Part shown: positions 47,869-58,901 of the stretch, one piece after another
How the letters are laid out: every line of letters starts with the position of its first letter
Numbering within the stretch: position 1 is the stretch's first letter
DNA from: Annulohypoxylon bovei var. microspora
Taxonomy: Eukaryota > Ascomycota > Sordariomycetes > Xylariales > Hypoxylaceae
Direction: 5' to 3'
NCBI GenBank assembly: GCA_022836615.1
Contig: MU405261.1
Location: forward strand, 62,001 to 126,000
DNA length: 64,000 nt
The notes under the pieces: model-generated
What the model was told of the DNA's origin: nothing
Databases searched by the model: none
The model's input: the letters and a program-made list of their open reading frames with translations, nothing else
Made by a program: the position numbers and the translations under genes

Positions 47869-49486
47869 CTAAGGCCCCCTCAACTTCATATTGTGAATCC
47901 ACGACCTCCAATACCCATCGATCGTCTTAGGATCCCGCCAGCCGCTCCAATCGGCATTCGTCAGGCCCCAGGTATCCGCGAGCCCCTGGACGCCGGAGCG
48001 GATGCGGTAGCTGCCGGCCAAACTCCACATCATCCAGCTGATGCCGTGCTTCTCCGTGTACTGGCGGATGCAGTTCTGCACCGTGCTGGTGTACAGCGAG
48101 GCGTCCTGCGCGTTGCCGAACTCCGAGAAGATCACCGGCGTGATCCGCTGCGCCGGCATGCAGTTTTCGGGGGCGATGGGGATCGTGGTGGTGTTGATGT
48201 TGATGTTGGTGTTGGTGGTAGTAGTGGTATTACCATCAATGTTAATCTTACAGCCGGCCGGCGCCTCGATGCCCAGCGCGTTGAAGCCGTTGCGGTACAG
48301 CTCGGCCTCGATGACCTCGCACGTGCCGGTGTCCAGGTCCTCGCTCATCGGGTACAGGTGCAGCTCCCAGACGACCTTGTCCGCCCACGGGTGCGCACCC
48401 AAATCAAAGTACACCGGCTTGCGGCGCGGCGCGTCGCGGATCGCCGTGCACTTGTAGCACGGGGCCGTGAGGATGTTCTTCCTGGTCGCCAGCGCCGACA
48501 GGTCCTGGTCGTACTGCATGCCCGACCACGTGATCAGCAGCTCGTCGTTCGCGCCGTAGATGGCGTCCGCGCCCGCGCTCATGTTGCCCACGAGCGTCTC
48601 CCAGTTGTAGTACAGGTCCGTGCGGTTCCAGCTCTCGCGCAGCTCGTTGCGCAGGGACATGGAGGCGATGTTGGGGTGATCTTTGGCCCACGTGGCGACG
48701 TAGGAGAGCCCGCGCAGCCAGTTCTTCGTGTTGAAGTTCACGTCGTCGAACCAGGCGTTGCCGTCGGTGTGGCTGCAGCACCACTGCGCCTTGCCGACGT
48801 GCACGTCGGGGTGGATGTACACGCCCTTGGAGCCGGCGATGCGCGCGATGTCCGACCAGATCTCGAAGCGGGTCGTCTCGCGTGTCCAGGAAGGGTTCTT
48901 GGAGATGATCTCATCAGTGATTCTTGTGCCGTTCTCGTAACCAAGAGCCATGATTAGGGAGACTTCGAGGGGCACGTCTTCGCCATCTCGCTCGTAGATT
49001 TGGTCGATCATTTCGATCGCATAACCCCTGTTATATGGTCAGTCATGTGGGAGATTCAACAATTTTATATTGAAGTGTCTCACATGCGGATGAAATTGAA
49101 GCCAACATAAGCGACTTCGCTCAAGATATCTTCGGCAGACTTCCACTCCAAGCCCTCGGGAATCATCGTCTCGCCTGTTTCAAAATTAGTCGCCTGGTTC
49201 TTAAAGCCACAATTAGATCTCATTCTATTCCTAGGTACTCACCACTTAGAGGCCAATTCACACCGGCCCAGGTGACTACCTCATCGCGGCTATTAACCAC
49301 ATCTCTACCCTTCGTTCTAAACGGGCGATACGGCCATCCGCTAGTAGTAGAATTCACCTGGCGACGATTTACACGGCTCTGCCACCGCGACTCAAGATCT
49401 CTCGCAAGCGGCGGCGACGACGCAGGAACCCACGAGGCGCAGCTTAGAGTTGCGCAAAGCGACCACAAAGTAACCGATACCTTCAT
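47869..49486 (-). CDS. Secreted glycoside hydrolase family 5 enzyme
   Basis: A 497-aa secreted (beta/alpha)8 hydrolase, probably acting on beta-linked glucan or mannan. Exons are 49486-49243, 49174-49084 and 49027-47869; phases agree. Signal peptide MKVSVTLWSLCATLSCASW. GH5 landmarks are VTWAGVNWPLSGETMIPEGL near the start, LSEVAYVGFNFIRMGYAIEM, the acid/base Glu in SLRNELRES, VVWELHLYPM, and the nucleophile Glu in VIFSEFGNAQ, then SWMMWSLAGSYRIRSG. Eight or more Cys suggest disulphides (AQWCCSHTDG; APCYKCTA). Between two Cys near residues 370-405 there is a Thr/Asn run (NTTTTTNTNININTTT), a low-complexity insert within the catalytic domain. There is no CBM. Substrate cannot be told from sequence alone. 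Confidence 0.9.
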
Positions 49487-50472
49487 TTTGATGTCTAGGT
49501 AGGTAGGCTTGAACGATATTTAGGTCCGGTTGCGCAAACACGGTAGAGTAGCAGCAAGATGGACAAAACACGAGACTACCTAGCCATTTTATAATTCGGC
49601 TAGCAGCTCCATCTTTCCCACAGGAAAGCGACTCGCCACCGACACCACGAAGTTCAGTCAAGCCAAGAAGGATATTTGTTCCTCGGATCTTAGTCTGATC
49701 TTTGATTTTCCGTCCCTGACAGGCAACATGCTTTCTTAGGTAGGTAGTAAGCCTCTAGCTCTAAAGTTAAGATAGCCATTAATACCGTAAGCCCTACAAC
49801 AAATCCTAATATAGTGCTGAGAGCGTGGCTTGCAGATGCTGTTGGTATGTAGTGAGGGGATACAAGGAGCTGCTGGGCAGCTGGGGTAAGTAAACATGGG
49901 GAAAATACTCCACCAATTCGATGGGAGGGAACTAACCCCAACCCCCCTGCGGATATAGCGGGTTGTGGGTATGTCGCTCCCCATTAGTCCGAAAATCTTA
50001 CGGCGTGGGCTAGGACCGGGAGAATTAAGTTAGCAAAGAAGCCATCGTGGCGCCAGACTCGAATTAGATCCGCAGTCAACTTTAGCATGGTTTCTTAGCC
50101 AAGGGGGTAAGATTGACAAGAGGCTCTGAAAGTTAATAGCCACGCCTACACTAACTTCTATCAGGACCGCCTCCTTATGAAGGCTTAAGAGTCTAAATCT
50201 ACGCTACTGACACTTCAAAATCTTGCCAAAACGCAAACTGTATTGACGCAGGGACACACATATGTACAAGCCAAGTACCTAATAGCTCGCCTTTATTTCG
50301 CCTGTATCCATGAAACTCTCACCGTGAATCGTTGGTATGCTCAGCAACCCAGAAACGCCATGCCGCAGAAAAGCTCTATCTCGTGGCCTCCACAATTAAA
50401 GGCCAATTCGTGTGCGTGTAGTATGGGATATCTTCCCCGCAATGGTGTACATAAAGCCATGTCTCAAGTGAC
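49487..50472. other. Intergenic
   Basis: Promoter side of the GH5 gene and 3' end of the phosphatase gene. Overlapping minus-strand ORFs at 49690-49984 look non-coding. No repeat or RNA is seen. Confidence 0.45.
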
Positions 50473-52496
50473 TCATATTTTTGCCTTGATAGCTGGTTGA
50501 GGAACACTCGAAGCCTCCTCGTTAACTAGCACTGTGTCGAGCACTGTGTCGGTCTTCGGACCATCACCGAAGAAGATAACTTGCACCGTCAGATCATCCC
50601 TATTGCACTATTAGCATTTATCGAACCTATTATTTTAGTGGCTGACTGACCTGTAACGCCTCGAGAATGGAGAAACGAGTGTGAGTAAGGCACAAACTTG
50701 CTCCTCATTCTTACCACCGAGGGCATTGCGGATGAGATGAGTAGCAACGTTCTTATCCTTGACGATGAATCGTTCCTTCTCGTCAGGTGAGATACCCCAT
50801 TGTCGTAGTCGAATCGGTGTCTTCTGTCCATCAGGTCCAGCTTGACTACCAGCTTCTACAGGAAGGTCTGGGCCAGGGCCAAAGAGTTTGGACCATACAG
50901 AGCCTAACTGTGAGTTTGATGACGGCGATGTGGCTTGTGATTCAATCCACTTGCCAACAAGTCCGACCACTTCTTCGTTAGTCAACATCTCCCATAGCCC
51001 GTCTGTAGCCATGACTAGGAAATCACCCTTTTCGGGTTGAATGCTGGTAGTGGTGACAACAGGCTCGGCCGTTACATAAGGAGGTGTCTTGAGATGTGGC
51101 GAAGAGCTTCGGCCAAAGAACGAGGCTCGGAGTCGATCAGAGATTTCTCTGCTCCACTTGTAGCTAGCATCACCAAATGCTCGGGTTGGCTCGAGGCCAC
51201 CAAGGACCCGACCATTGTAAATAACACGGTCCTCGCCAGGGTGGGCCTTGCGCATGCGTCTCTCCTCGTTAGGGTTGCTCCCGGTTTGATCTTCTGACAG
51301 AGGAGTTGCCGTCCATTTTCCAGAGGAACTACGTCGGCCCAGAACAGCTCGAGAGTCGCCTGTGCAAGCAACACGCAGGGTCTTAGTGCTACTATCATAG
51401 AATGACAACAGAGCGCAAGAGCCAGATAATGCGGGGCCTAGAAGCTCGGCTGCGACCCTTTTGGAGTTGGACTTTAGGACCTTCTCCACACTCTCGTGCA
51501 CGATCTCATGATCAAGACGGGTAAATCCTAGTTTAATAGCCGTATCGATAGCCTCTGGTGACGGTACGGTTCCCAAAGTTCCTGCAGCCTTGTAGGTAGT
51601 GTTTAGTTCTCGGGCAACAAACTTGATCAGAGTTTGTCGAAGCTTCGCTGACGTTGTCCAACCACTACAAAATGTCAGCAGCTATAACTAACCCTTAGTG
51701 GAAAGTGAGATAAATCAAATATTACTTACGCATGACCGTCAAAAACACCCCAAAACATCCAATCATTGATGTTCTTCTCATTTCCCTGTTCAGAGATCTC
51801 GACAATCTTCTCGGCGTGGTCGTCCTCGATCGGGTTGTTGCTTGCGACTTGGACGACATCGTAGCGCAAGACACCTTGGCCTCGATTGACCAAAAACGAA
51901 GCCTCGTTCTCTCGCAGCTTCTCGGTAGCTTGGTCCGGGGTGAGCATCTCTAGAACGTCTCTTCCACTTCCGTCTAAGTTCTTCGCTATCGGTCCTTCGC
52001 CAACGAATGTACCGGTATGGAGTTCGTCGGCTCCGACTACGAGAACATTACGGGGTGTGGCAGCGGTATTCGACAACTGAGTTGGTGTTGTGGTGTATGA
52101 TTTAGCCCCGACCTGTTCTAGGGAATTTCCTCCCTTGTATGTGTACCAGGCGCCGTAGCCAACTAGGCTAGATACCAGTGCGACAGAGAATCGACGGATA
52201 TACATGGATGATCGCAAGGGCTCGCTTACAGCATAGTTAGGGTGTGTAGTAGAAGAAGAAGATGACGCGGATGCGGATGCAGACGAGGATGCAGACGAGG
52301 ATGCAGACGAGGATGCAGTCGAAGCAGCAGAGGAAGATGAAGATGAAGACGAAGAGGTAGCAGATCGAACGCCCAGACTGGCGTTAAAGTGATGGTGGGG
52401 GAAATTAACACTGCGTCGCGGACGACTAGTACGAGTGAGGCCCCGGACGGTGCATTGAAAACTCGTCCGAAGGGCTCTAACAGGTACGCGACGCAT
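50473..52496 (-). CDS. Mitochondrial PP2C phosphatase (pyruvate dehydrogenase phosphatase type)
   Basis: A 635-aa Mg/Mn-dependent PP2C phosphatase, most like fungal pyruvate dehydrogenase phosphatases (yeast Ptc5), which reactivate the PDH complex by dephosphorylating E1 alpha. Exons are 52496-51730, 51664-50651 and 50599-50473; phases agree. The N terminus is Arg-rich without acidic residues (MRRVPVRALRTSFQCTVRG), a likely mitochondrial presequence, then a Ser/Ala run (about residues 48-85), then one membrane segment (RRFSVALVSSLVGYGAWYTY), as in inner-membrane/intermembrane-space Ptc5. PP2C metal and catalytic motifs are EDDHAEK, FWGVFDGHAGW, GDSRAVLGRR, LEPTRAFGD, MATDGLWEML and the final DDLTVQVIFF. 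The last exon lies past a GTCAGT donor. An inserted MITE sits 324 bp upstream of the ATG. Confidence 0.9.
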
Positions 52497-52819
52497 TTGG
52501 GCGAAGGGCGAGGTTCGCAGTGTGCGTAAAGAACTAAATCTGGATAGGAAGCGTCGTCGCTAAACGAACCAGAAAGTTTCGGAATATGGGCTAGCAGTAG
52601 AAGTGGACCTGCATCGAGGATCGAGTTGCAGCATTGAAAGATTATGTAAGCTTTGCTCTTTCCCTGGAGTAAATTGCCAGGTGGTAGGTAAACTTCCGGA
52701 ATGTGGATCGTGACCACTTTCTGTTTTCGGTAAAATGCGGGAAAGCGCGGGAGGTAACGGGCTGGGCGGGCAGCTTGATCTGTGAGGTAAGGGCAGCCTT
52801 AGTCACATGCATGAAATAA
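52497..52819. promoter_or_regulatory. Promoter region of the PDH phosphatase gene
   Basis: 323 bp between the start codon and the TIR element; no ORF or repeat is seen here. A minus-strand ORF overlapping 52226-52717 is a shadow of the Ser-rich exon. Confidence 0.4.
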
Positions 52820-53571
52820 CGGTAACTTTAATTGTACAGGTGCTACTTTTTGAAAATACAGGTAAATCCACTTTTACCCCATAGCTTGCTTTCTATTGGC
52901 TACTGGCCCAACTTACTTCCATTTTTAGAACTTTGCGACCGCGAAGGCCTTTCAACCAATCAAAGCGCGTAAATTGCGTTTCTCAATTGCATCACTTTCA
53001 AACACTTTCAGGCCATGGTAACATTTTATTTAAATTGAAAAAAATTCGAGTGCATCTTATCTTATTAAGGCAATTAATCAGTAAATATCGCACTTTTATT
53101 GAAAGTGTGAGGGTTTGGATATCAAGTAAAATCTACGCTGTAAAACTTACCTTAAGTAAGCATGTTGAGTTTTAAGGGTATCACGTGTTGTTGCCAAGAA
53201 ATCCATGCGTTTACTTTAAACCCCCAAAACACATACAAATAGTTGATGCATCGACATAAAATTTATATCATTCGATCCGTTGAATTGAGAGCTTTATAGC
53301 TATATAATTTATATTACTATAAGTACCAGAGCTAGAAAGTTATTTTGATTTGTCTCAGATATTAGTCTTTAAGTTTGGACCATTAAAAGTCACGTGGTAC
53401 CCTTTATGTCACCACGTAACCTGCATAACAACGTTTTTATGGAAGATATACGCAAGTATCTAAGTATTGTGGAGACTTTAAGGGCTTTGGTGGTTTAACC
53501 AATGATGTGTTCAATAAAAGTGGATTTACCTGTATTTTCAAAAAGTAACACCTGTACAATTAAAGTTACCG
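52820..53571. mobile_element. MITE with 57-bp terminal inverted repeats and 9-bp target duplication
   Basis: A 752-bp element flanked by ATGAAATAA at 52811-52819 and again at 53572-53580. The ends 52820-52876 and 53515-53571 are inverted copies of 57 bp with one mismatch, beginning CGGTAACTTTAATTGTACAG. A 9-bp target duplication with long TIRs is the usual signature of Mutator-like (MULE) elements. The interior has no transposase-like ORF, so it is non-autonomous. The near-perfect arms and exact duplication suggest a young insertion. It lies between the PDH phosphatase promoter and the Pex39-like gene. Confidence 0.85.
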
Positions 53572-53783
53572 ATGAAATAAGTACGTACCTTAAACCCCAC
53601 ATTCTCCTTCGTACCAAGGTACCCTCTGCCTCCATCATTCATGTCATTATCGATACGGGCGGGACGGAATCCAACCTCGGCTTCGATGGTTAGCTCTCAG
53701 TATCATCAGTGATCACCACCAAACAATACAGCATTGAGATGGTATCGGATGTCCAGCCATAATACGCAGTCATAATAAGACAC

Positions 53784-53786
53784 ATA

Positions 53787-53817
<31 letters not shown>

Positions 53818-53822
53818 TTTTA
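53784..53822 (+). repeat. (TA)n microsatellite followed by a T run
   Basis: An uninterrupted TA repeat of about 14 units runs straight into about a dozen T, 30 bp upstream of the next start codon. Its length is likely variable between isolates and it could affect promoter spacing. Confidence 0.8.
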
Positions 53823-53851
53823 AATAATACCTAGTTGGAACCGAATGGAAC

Positions 53852-54718
53852 ATGCCCGAACCGGAGGTAACACTAGCCGATGTTCAACGGCGTGCTGCCG
53901 ATAATCCTAACGCACGATACCGGGCCTTCGACTCCTATCCATGGGCTAAAGACCGGGTGTTCACTGTAAGTTCGAATCACAAGTCACTAAGTAGGTAACA
54001 TGCAACAATAGCTAAATACTGCCAAACAAGGAACAACTTTCGAGTGCTCTAAACAATGCCAAATCCAACGGACTCGGTCTCTCTGAGACTGCTCTCCAAG
54101 CTCGCATTCAGAGGTTCGAGCAACAAACTCGAATCGAAATTGACAGCGATGCGTATAGGCAATGGCTTGCTCAGACCAACTCACAACCGCCAAGAATCAT
54201 ATCCGAAGAAGCGGTTGCGGTAGAGGTGATGACAGTGGTACGTCTCAAACTTAGAATCGCATGCTTACTCCATCGCTCTCGGCACTTAATATAGGGGAAG
54301 GCGACTAACATTGATCAATCGTTAGCCAAACCCGGAGGATAGGAAATTTGCACATCTTCTAGTAGAGATAGGGGATTCCCTTGGTCAGCTTGCTCTTGAC
54401 CAAACTGTGCCCGCACCGGTAGATGTTTCAGTGCCTAGCTGGCAAATAGCTGCGCCTATGGCAGAACTCTATATCAAGAAGGATCCTTCATCGACAGATC
54501 CTAGCAAGGAGCCATATCCCAAGAAATTCGAGGAGATAGTTGCCTTCTTACAGACTGGGAAGCCAATTCCAGGAATTAGGCAGATTCCCGATACCGTTAT
54601 CGAGGATCCGGCATTCACAACTCACGGTCGGCTTGCGGCACCGCTAAAACCCTGGGAGATTGGACGAACACCTCCTGCTGAGAATTCGGAGCCGTTAGCT
54701 AATGTGGGCGGGACATAG
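53852..54718 (+). CDS. Probable Pex39-like peroxisomal import factor
   Basis: A 237-aa protein in three exons (53852-53965, 54031-54237, 54326-54718), all phase 0. The N-terminal 75 aa are helical (MPEPEVTLADVQRRAAD; EQLSSALNNAKSNGLGLSE). The C-terminal half carries YPKKFEEIVAFLQTGKPIPG, then IRQIPDTVIEDPAF and KPWEIGRTPP. The order 'IPGIRxIP ... (K/R)PWE' is the mark of the small family of yeast Yjr012c and human C6orf226, recently named Pex39, which helps Pex7 import PTS2 proteins into peroxisomes; the KPWE motif is part of the Pex7 contact. The yeast protein is of similar size. An earlier ATG at 53844 is out of frame. A more general reading is a peroxin-related DUF family protein. I am confident about coding and motif, moderately about the name. 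Confidence 0.7.
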
Positions 54719-54824
54719 AAGCGCATTAGGTAGATTTAATAAAGCGAAAGTTTAGCAACATTCTTTCCGCGGCGCGGGACTTGGTACACTCTCGTACACG
54801 ATTTCTTCCCAGCCCCAACCACCA

Positions 54825-55484
54825 TCAGCTAATGTCCATCTTGTCCGCCGTTGCAATTCCTATAGAACCAAGTCTATTCGAGAGCGCCTGATTCTCAAGC
54901 TCTTTGCTCTTCGCCTCCTTAACGCCCTTGACGTGAATAGCCAGCCCCTCCAGCTTCTGAACCCCGTGCTTAGTCAAATTCATCACCATCTTCTCGGCGG
55001 ACTTGCGTGGCGTCTCCCCGTTAGCTCCGGTCGACACGTGCAAGCAATTGGCGTGGTTAAACCCCAGCGGTACCTCGTACGCGCCCCGCTTCGGCTCGGG
55101 ACAGGATGACCTGATGAAGAGAATCTCGTCCATCTCCATCGCGTTGTCGGGGATGCAAGGTTCCTCTCCTTCCGCTAGGCCACGTTTCTCTTTTAGGTGT
55201 CGAGGGAAGAGGGCTTCCCTCTGCTTGCACTCCTGGCGGATGCGTGTCTTCTCGCGATCAAGCATGTAGTATATGTTATCCTGTACGACGTCGGCGTGCT
55301 CATCGATCTGAGCGAGAGCCTCACTACGCAGTCTGCTGAGATCCGACGGTAGATCCGGTGGCGGTTTTGTGAAATCCGCCTGTGCAGGAACGAATATACT
55401 AGGCGCTATACTCTTAAATGCCGGGATTTCCTCTTCTTGTTGTTGCTCCTCGGGTATCCTGCCTGCATCGTTTGTAATTGCCAT
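54825..55484 (-). CDS. Unrecognised 219-aa protein
   Basis: A single exon starting MAITNDAGRIPEEQQQEEE. The N terminus is Gln/Glu-rich. The middle is a charged helix (LSRLRSEALAQIDEHADVVQDN...). A conserved-looking centre reads EMDEILFIRSSCPEPKRGAY, then PLGFNHANCLHV. The C-terminal third is helical and Lys/Glu-rich (KEAKSKELENQALSNRL). No signal peptide or membrane segment. I do not know the family; it may be a fungal-specific cytosolic or nuclear protein. It is convergent with the Pex39-like gene, about 106 bp apart. Confidence 0.7.
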   Translation of the reverse strand: MAITNDAGRIPEEQQQEEEIPAFKSIAPSIFVPAQADFTKPPPDLPSDLSRLRSEALAQIDEHADVVQDNIYYMLDREKTRIRQECKQREALFPRHLKEKRGLAEGEEPCIPDNAMEMDEILFIRSSCPEPKRGAYEVPLGFNHANCLHVSTGANGETPRKSAEKMVMNLTKHGVQKLEGLAIHVKGVKEAKSKELENQALSNRLGSIGIATADKMDIS

Positions 55485-55650
55485 ATTTGCGGTTTGAGTC
55501 GAAGTGATTGATATAAGGACTCAAATCGTGCGGCATACAACACTAGCTTAACTAGCGACTAATAGAAATTTACGATTCAAGTAAACTCTCCATTTGTTAT
55601 AGATGAATACATTCCTTTGGAGAAATTGTTGGATAGACAAGTCAAGTTTA

Positions 55651-55927
55651 TCCCCACGACCGCCAGACATGGGTCCAAAAAGCATCCACTGAAACCAGCC
55701 CTTCTAGCCAATTAAAAGACAGTTTACGGGAAACTAAACATGGTATAAAGTAATTAACCAATCACATTCGACGTTTATGCTTTCCCCATGTTTTTCATGA
55801 AGTGAAGGCTTTAACCTTTTAAGGAAAATCGATAAGGAATTACAAGGTTAAAATTTGATTTTTAATTGGCTGATACAAGTGTTTTTTAGTGGATGCTTTT
55901 TGGACCCATATCTGGCGGTCATGGGGA
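55651..55927. mobile_element. Small MITE with TA flanks (Tc1/mariner-like)
   Basis: A 277-bp element flanked by TA on both sides (55649-55650 and 55928-55929). Ends 55651-55690 and 55888-55927 are 40-bp inverted repeats beginning TCCCCAyGACCGCCAG, with two mismatches, both C against T. An inner inverted block (AGCCAATTAAAA at about 55706 and its complement at 55860) extends the hairpin. No ORF inside. The TA duplication fits Tc1/mariner-type MITEs. Both mismatches are transitions of the RIP type. Confidence 0.8.
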
Positions 55928-55929
55928 TA

Positions 55930-57407
55930 CCTTTGCGATCGCCCAGAATACGCAACTATCTCAAAAAACCTATGAGGGTTCGGAATTTTTAAATGCATAT
56001 AATGAAAATGCGTATTATGCATGCATTAATGCCGCATTTTGGTTTATTATGCGCATAACGGATCGGAAAACCCCACCGGCCCCATATTTTAATAGTGTAT
56101 GCAATATTTTTAAAACATACCCACTTAAGAGGATATACCTGCCCATTTAAAAGCATTTCAATTAATCGCACTCAACCATTTACATCGGTTACATCGCATA
56201 TTAAAAATTGAAAAAAATCAATAATATAATAAACATCATTTTGCGAATAAAATGAATTATATAATTATAAAAGGTATGACGTCGTGGTGGTAAAAAATCT
56301 ATTATGCAAGATCATGCAAATCAAAATGCAATTTTGTATGTGTATAATGGCATTATGCATGTATTGCATTTAAATGCTGCATTTTGACCTGGGATCGGCA
56401 AAATGCGCATTTTGAGTACTCTTAGGTGGATTGGATTTTTGTACTGTTTCAGATCTACGTAATACTTTAAAGAAAATTTGATTGGCTCTTCCTTGAGAGA
56501 GGGTTGCTCGCTTTCATTGACGGTAGCTTATTATTGGTACAGTCCTTTAAGCCTTTCTGCACAAATCCCGCTTTTTCTTCTAGATTTCAAGCATGCAAGT
56601 CGCAACTTTGCAAAGCGTCGTATCAAGTCAATTACACATCTTAGGTACACATACATATTTTTAACCTTAGTAAATATTTATTTAATAATAAGAAATCTAA
56701 ATGTACGAGAGCCCTACAGACATAGTAAAGTTTGATCATTCCGCATGAAGTTCTCAGCCTACAGTAGCTGAGCCCCAGATGGCTAGCCAACCATTGATTC
56801 CACTAAGAATCATGATTATATTACATCCACCTAAGAATCATGACTATATTACACCAACCTACTTCCCTTCTAACAATCCAATCTTGCACAATGCCATTCC
56901 TTTCCATTCATGTGGGCATTGGGCATCTTATTAAACTCGACAATTCTTATTTATAACCTACAACGTCCTATCCCTATATCGTGTATCAGCATGTATCTCT
57001 TAGCAATTTCTTGTAACGGCACACCATCAATCACAATAACAAGGTCCATGGCCACTGTTTTTATCCTATTATTCCATGTCTCGGACACCTTAGCCCTGCC
57101 TATAGTCGGTTTATATCTCTACCCTTAATAACACACTCTGGCTAACATACCTTAGTCTAGTAATACTAGCATTACGACATACCCACCTGCTCTAGCAATC
57201 TCAGGTTAGCATATAATATTTCTTCGCATGTCTAATCAACTTTAATCTTAATGATTGCCCTTCTCGGAAGCTTCTTATAACAGTTTTGTTATACCATCTC
57301 CTAATAGTAGGTAGTTGAGATCTCAGCGAGGAGTCAATTCGAGAAGGATCACTACCAAAAAAGGCCCAGTGGTCATTGGGTATTCATGTACAAGCTTTAG
57401 TCACTTC
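55930..57407. other. AT-rich intergenic block
   Basis: 1.5 kb, strongly AT-rich with many alternating A/T-G-C-A/T words (GCATTATGCATG, AAATGCGTATTATGC). At about 56399-56414 there is a perfect 16-bp palindrome, CAAAATGCGCATTTTG. Two copies of a 'GCATTTTG...GGATCGG' arrangement (near 56033 and 56381) suggest an old degraded repeat. No gene is seen. Confidence 0.45.
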
Positions 57408-58065
57408 ATGACTTTGTAAAGCACTACCTAACTTCTATGCCTATCTAATTCAACTAGGTTCACCTACCAATCTTGGCCAGAACAGTGATGATTTAGAACT
57501 CCAGGACAAGACATACCGTCTCACTGTCACTGGGACTCTTTTTGCCGCTCTCAGTCTTTGCCTCTCTGTTGTCACTACTCTCATCTCGGTCGTCGACTTT
57601 CGACTCAAAATAAGGGACCGCACCAAATCACGCAGGAAAGGGGTCAAAGGGGTACCACGAAACCCAATCAATGACGAAGCTGGCAGAGAAGCTCACGATG
57701 CGCTCGCACAACCTTACCAACCAGAAGACATGAATAATTCTGTTAGATTAGGACTTTCGGCTCTCTCAGCTATCCCCAAAATTAACGGGGTCCCATCACC
57801 CTTGCTCCATAAACCTAGGCCAAGTCTATTGAGACCTATTCACAAAATCTACAACAAAGAAGCGACTTATGATGGGAAGCAGGAACAACATATCGACGGG
57901 ATGCCTCGCAAAGCTAGCCCCATGCCTTCTGAGAGACCTTCTCGTAGCATACGTCAAGCCGAGCCAAGTCGTCCTAATTCTAAAAGTCGAGGATCTAGAC
58001 TACGATGTTCAAAGTCTGAAGAAGATCTAAAATCATACCAGAGACCTAGTCTATTAGGGGGCTAA
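57408..58065 (+). CDS. Small single-pass membrane protein, unknown function
   Basis: Not recognised. Model: an 8-nt first exon (57408-57415), a 70-nt intron (GTAAAG...ACAG, with CTAAC near 57429), and a second exon 57486-58065, giving 195 aa with matching phase. It begins MTFDDLELQDKTYRLT and has one hydrophobic segment at about 17-38 (TGTLFAALSLCLSVVTTLISV), followed by a strongly basic stretch (FRLKIRDRTKSRRKGVKG), so a type with a cytosolic C terminus is likely. The rest is Pro/Ser/Arg-rich and disordered (GVPSPLLHKPRPSLLRPIH; SKSRGSRLRCSKSEEDLKSY). The single long open frame without the first exon begins only at an internal Met (57730). The tiny first exon is uncertain. Confidence 0.5.
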
Positions 58066-58901
58066 TTGTCCAAGGACTTCTTGTTAGATTAGGGGTTGAC
58101 TAATCAGAGGCTCGGGATGTCGAGAAGAGGTGTTCGTAACTCGTCTTGGGATAACATAAACAAAACCTTGACTTGTTTGTGTGCAGCGAGCCTAGGACGG
58201 GGCGGAATTAAGGGTGCTGGATTCATTTTTCTGTTCCTTTTCCTATTATCGGGTGGTTTTATACTACATGTGAATCTTTAGGAGGAATATACGTTCATTT
58301 TTATCCGTCAGGGTATTACTGATATACTCAAATGTCTGAGAATTAATGTAGGTAGCCGGCTGGTTACCTTTTCCGGATATGCCCCTATTCCAGACAACAT
58401 TTACACGAAAAACACAACTTTTTCGCAAAGACGAAGCTTATGAATTGAAATATAAAGAATTGAATATAACATATAACGTTATTTTAAAGCTCATAAATTG
58501 AAATATTGCCATAGCTACCTATATAATTTGATTAGTATATCGAAAGGCTATACATTTCAGTATATTACAACTAGGTAATAAATAGTTCTTAATAATACTA
58601 AGTCTCTATTCAATTTATTATCTGTAACAATGAAATGGCGATGAAGTGTGTTTCCCTTATAATATTATAGCATGGATAGATAAAAAAAACTACACTAGGT
58701 AGTTATAATTATGTCCTCTTTTAGCAGTGTCTTAACATTGGAAAAAGGGGTAAATCTGTCCCACATCTTAGCCATACCAACGCCATGTAACCCCAACGAG
58801 ATCCAATACCTACTTATAAAATGTTATTTAAAAACTTGGTAATTGCCAACTTGAGTGTAAGTCTTCTCATTCACTTCACCTCCCCTTTCCCAAATCCCCC
58901 C
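58066..58901. other. Intergenic, AT-rich
   Basis: Between two convergent genes. No gene, terminal repeat or RNA is seen; several A/T runs occur (58440-58720). Confidence 0.5.

Noticed and set aside
47893..48957. 354-aa plus-strand ORF opposite the GH5 gene
   Set aside because: Arg/Val/Gly/Ala-rich mirror of a GC-rich coding strand; the GH5 reading is clearly correct.
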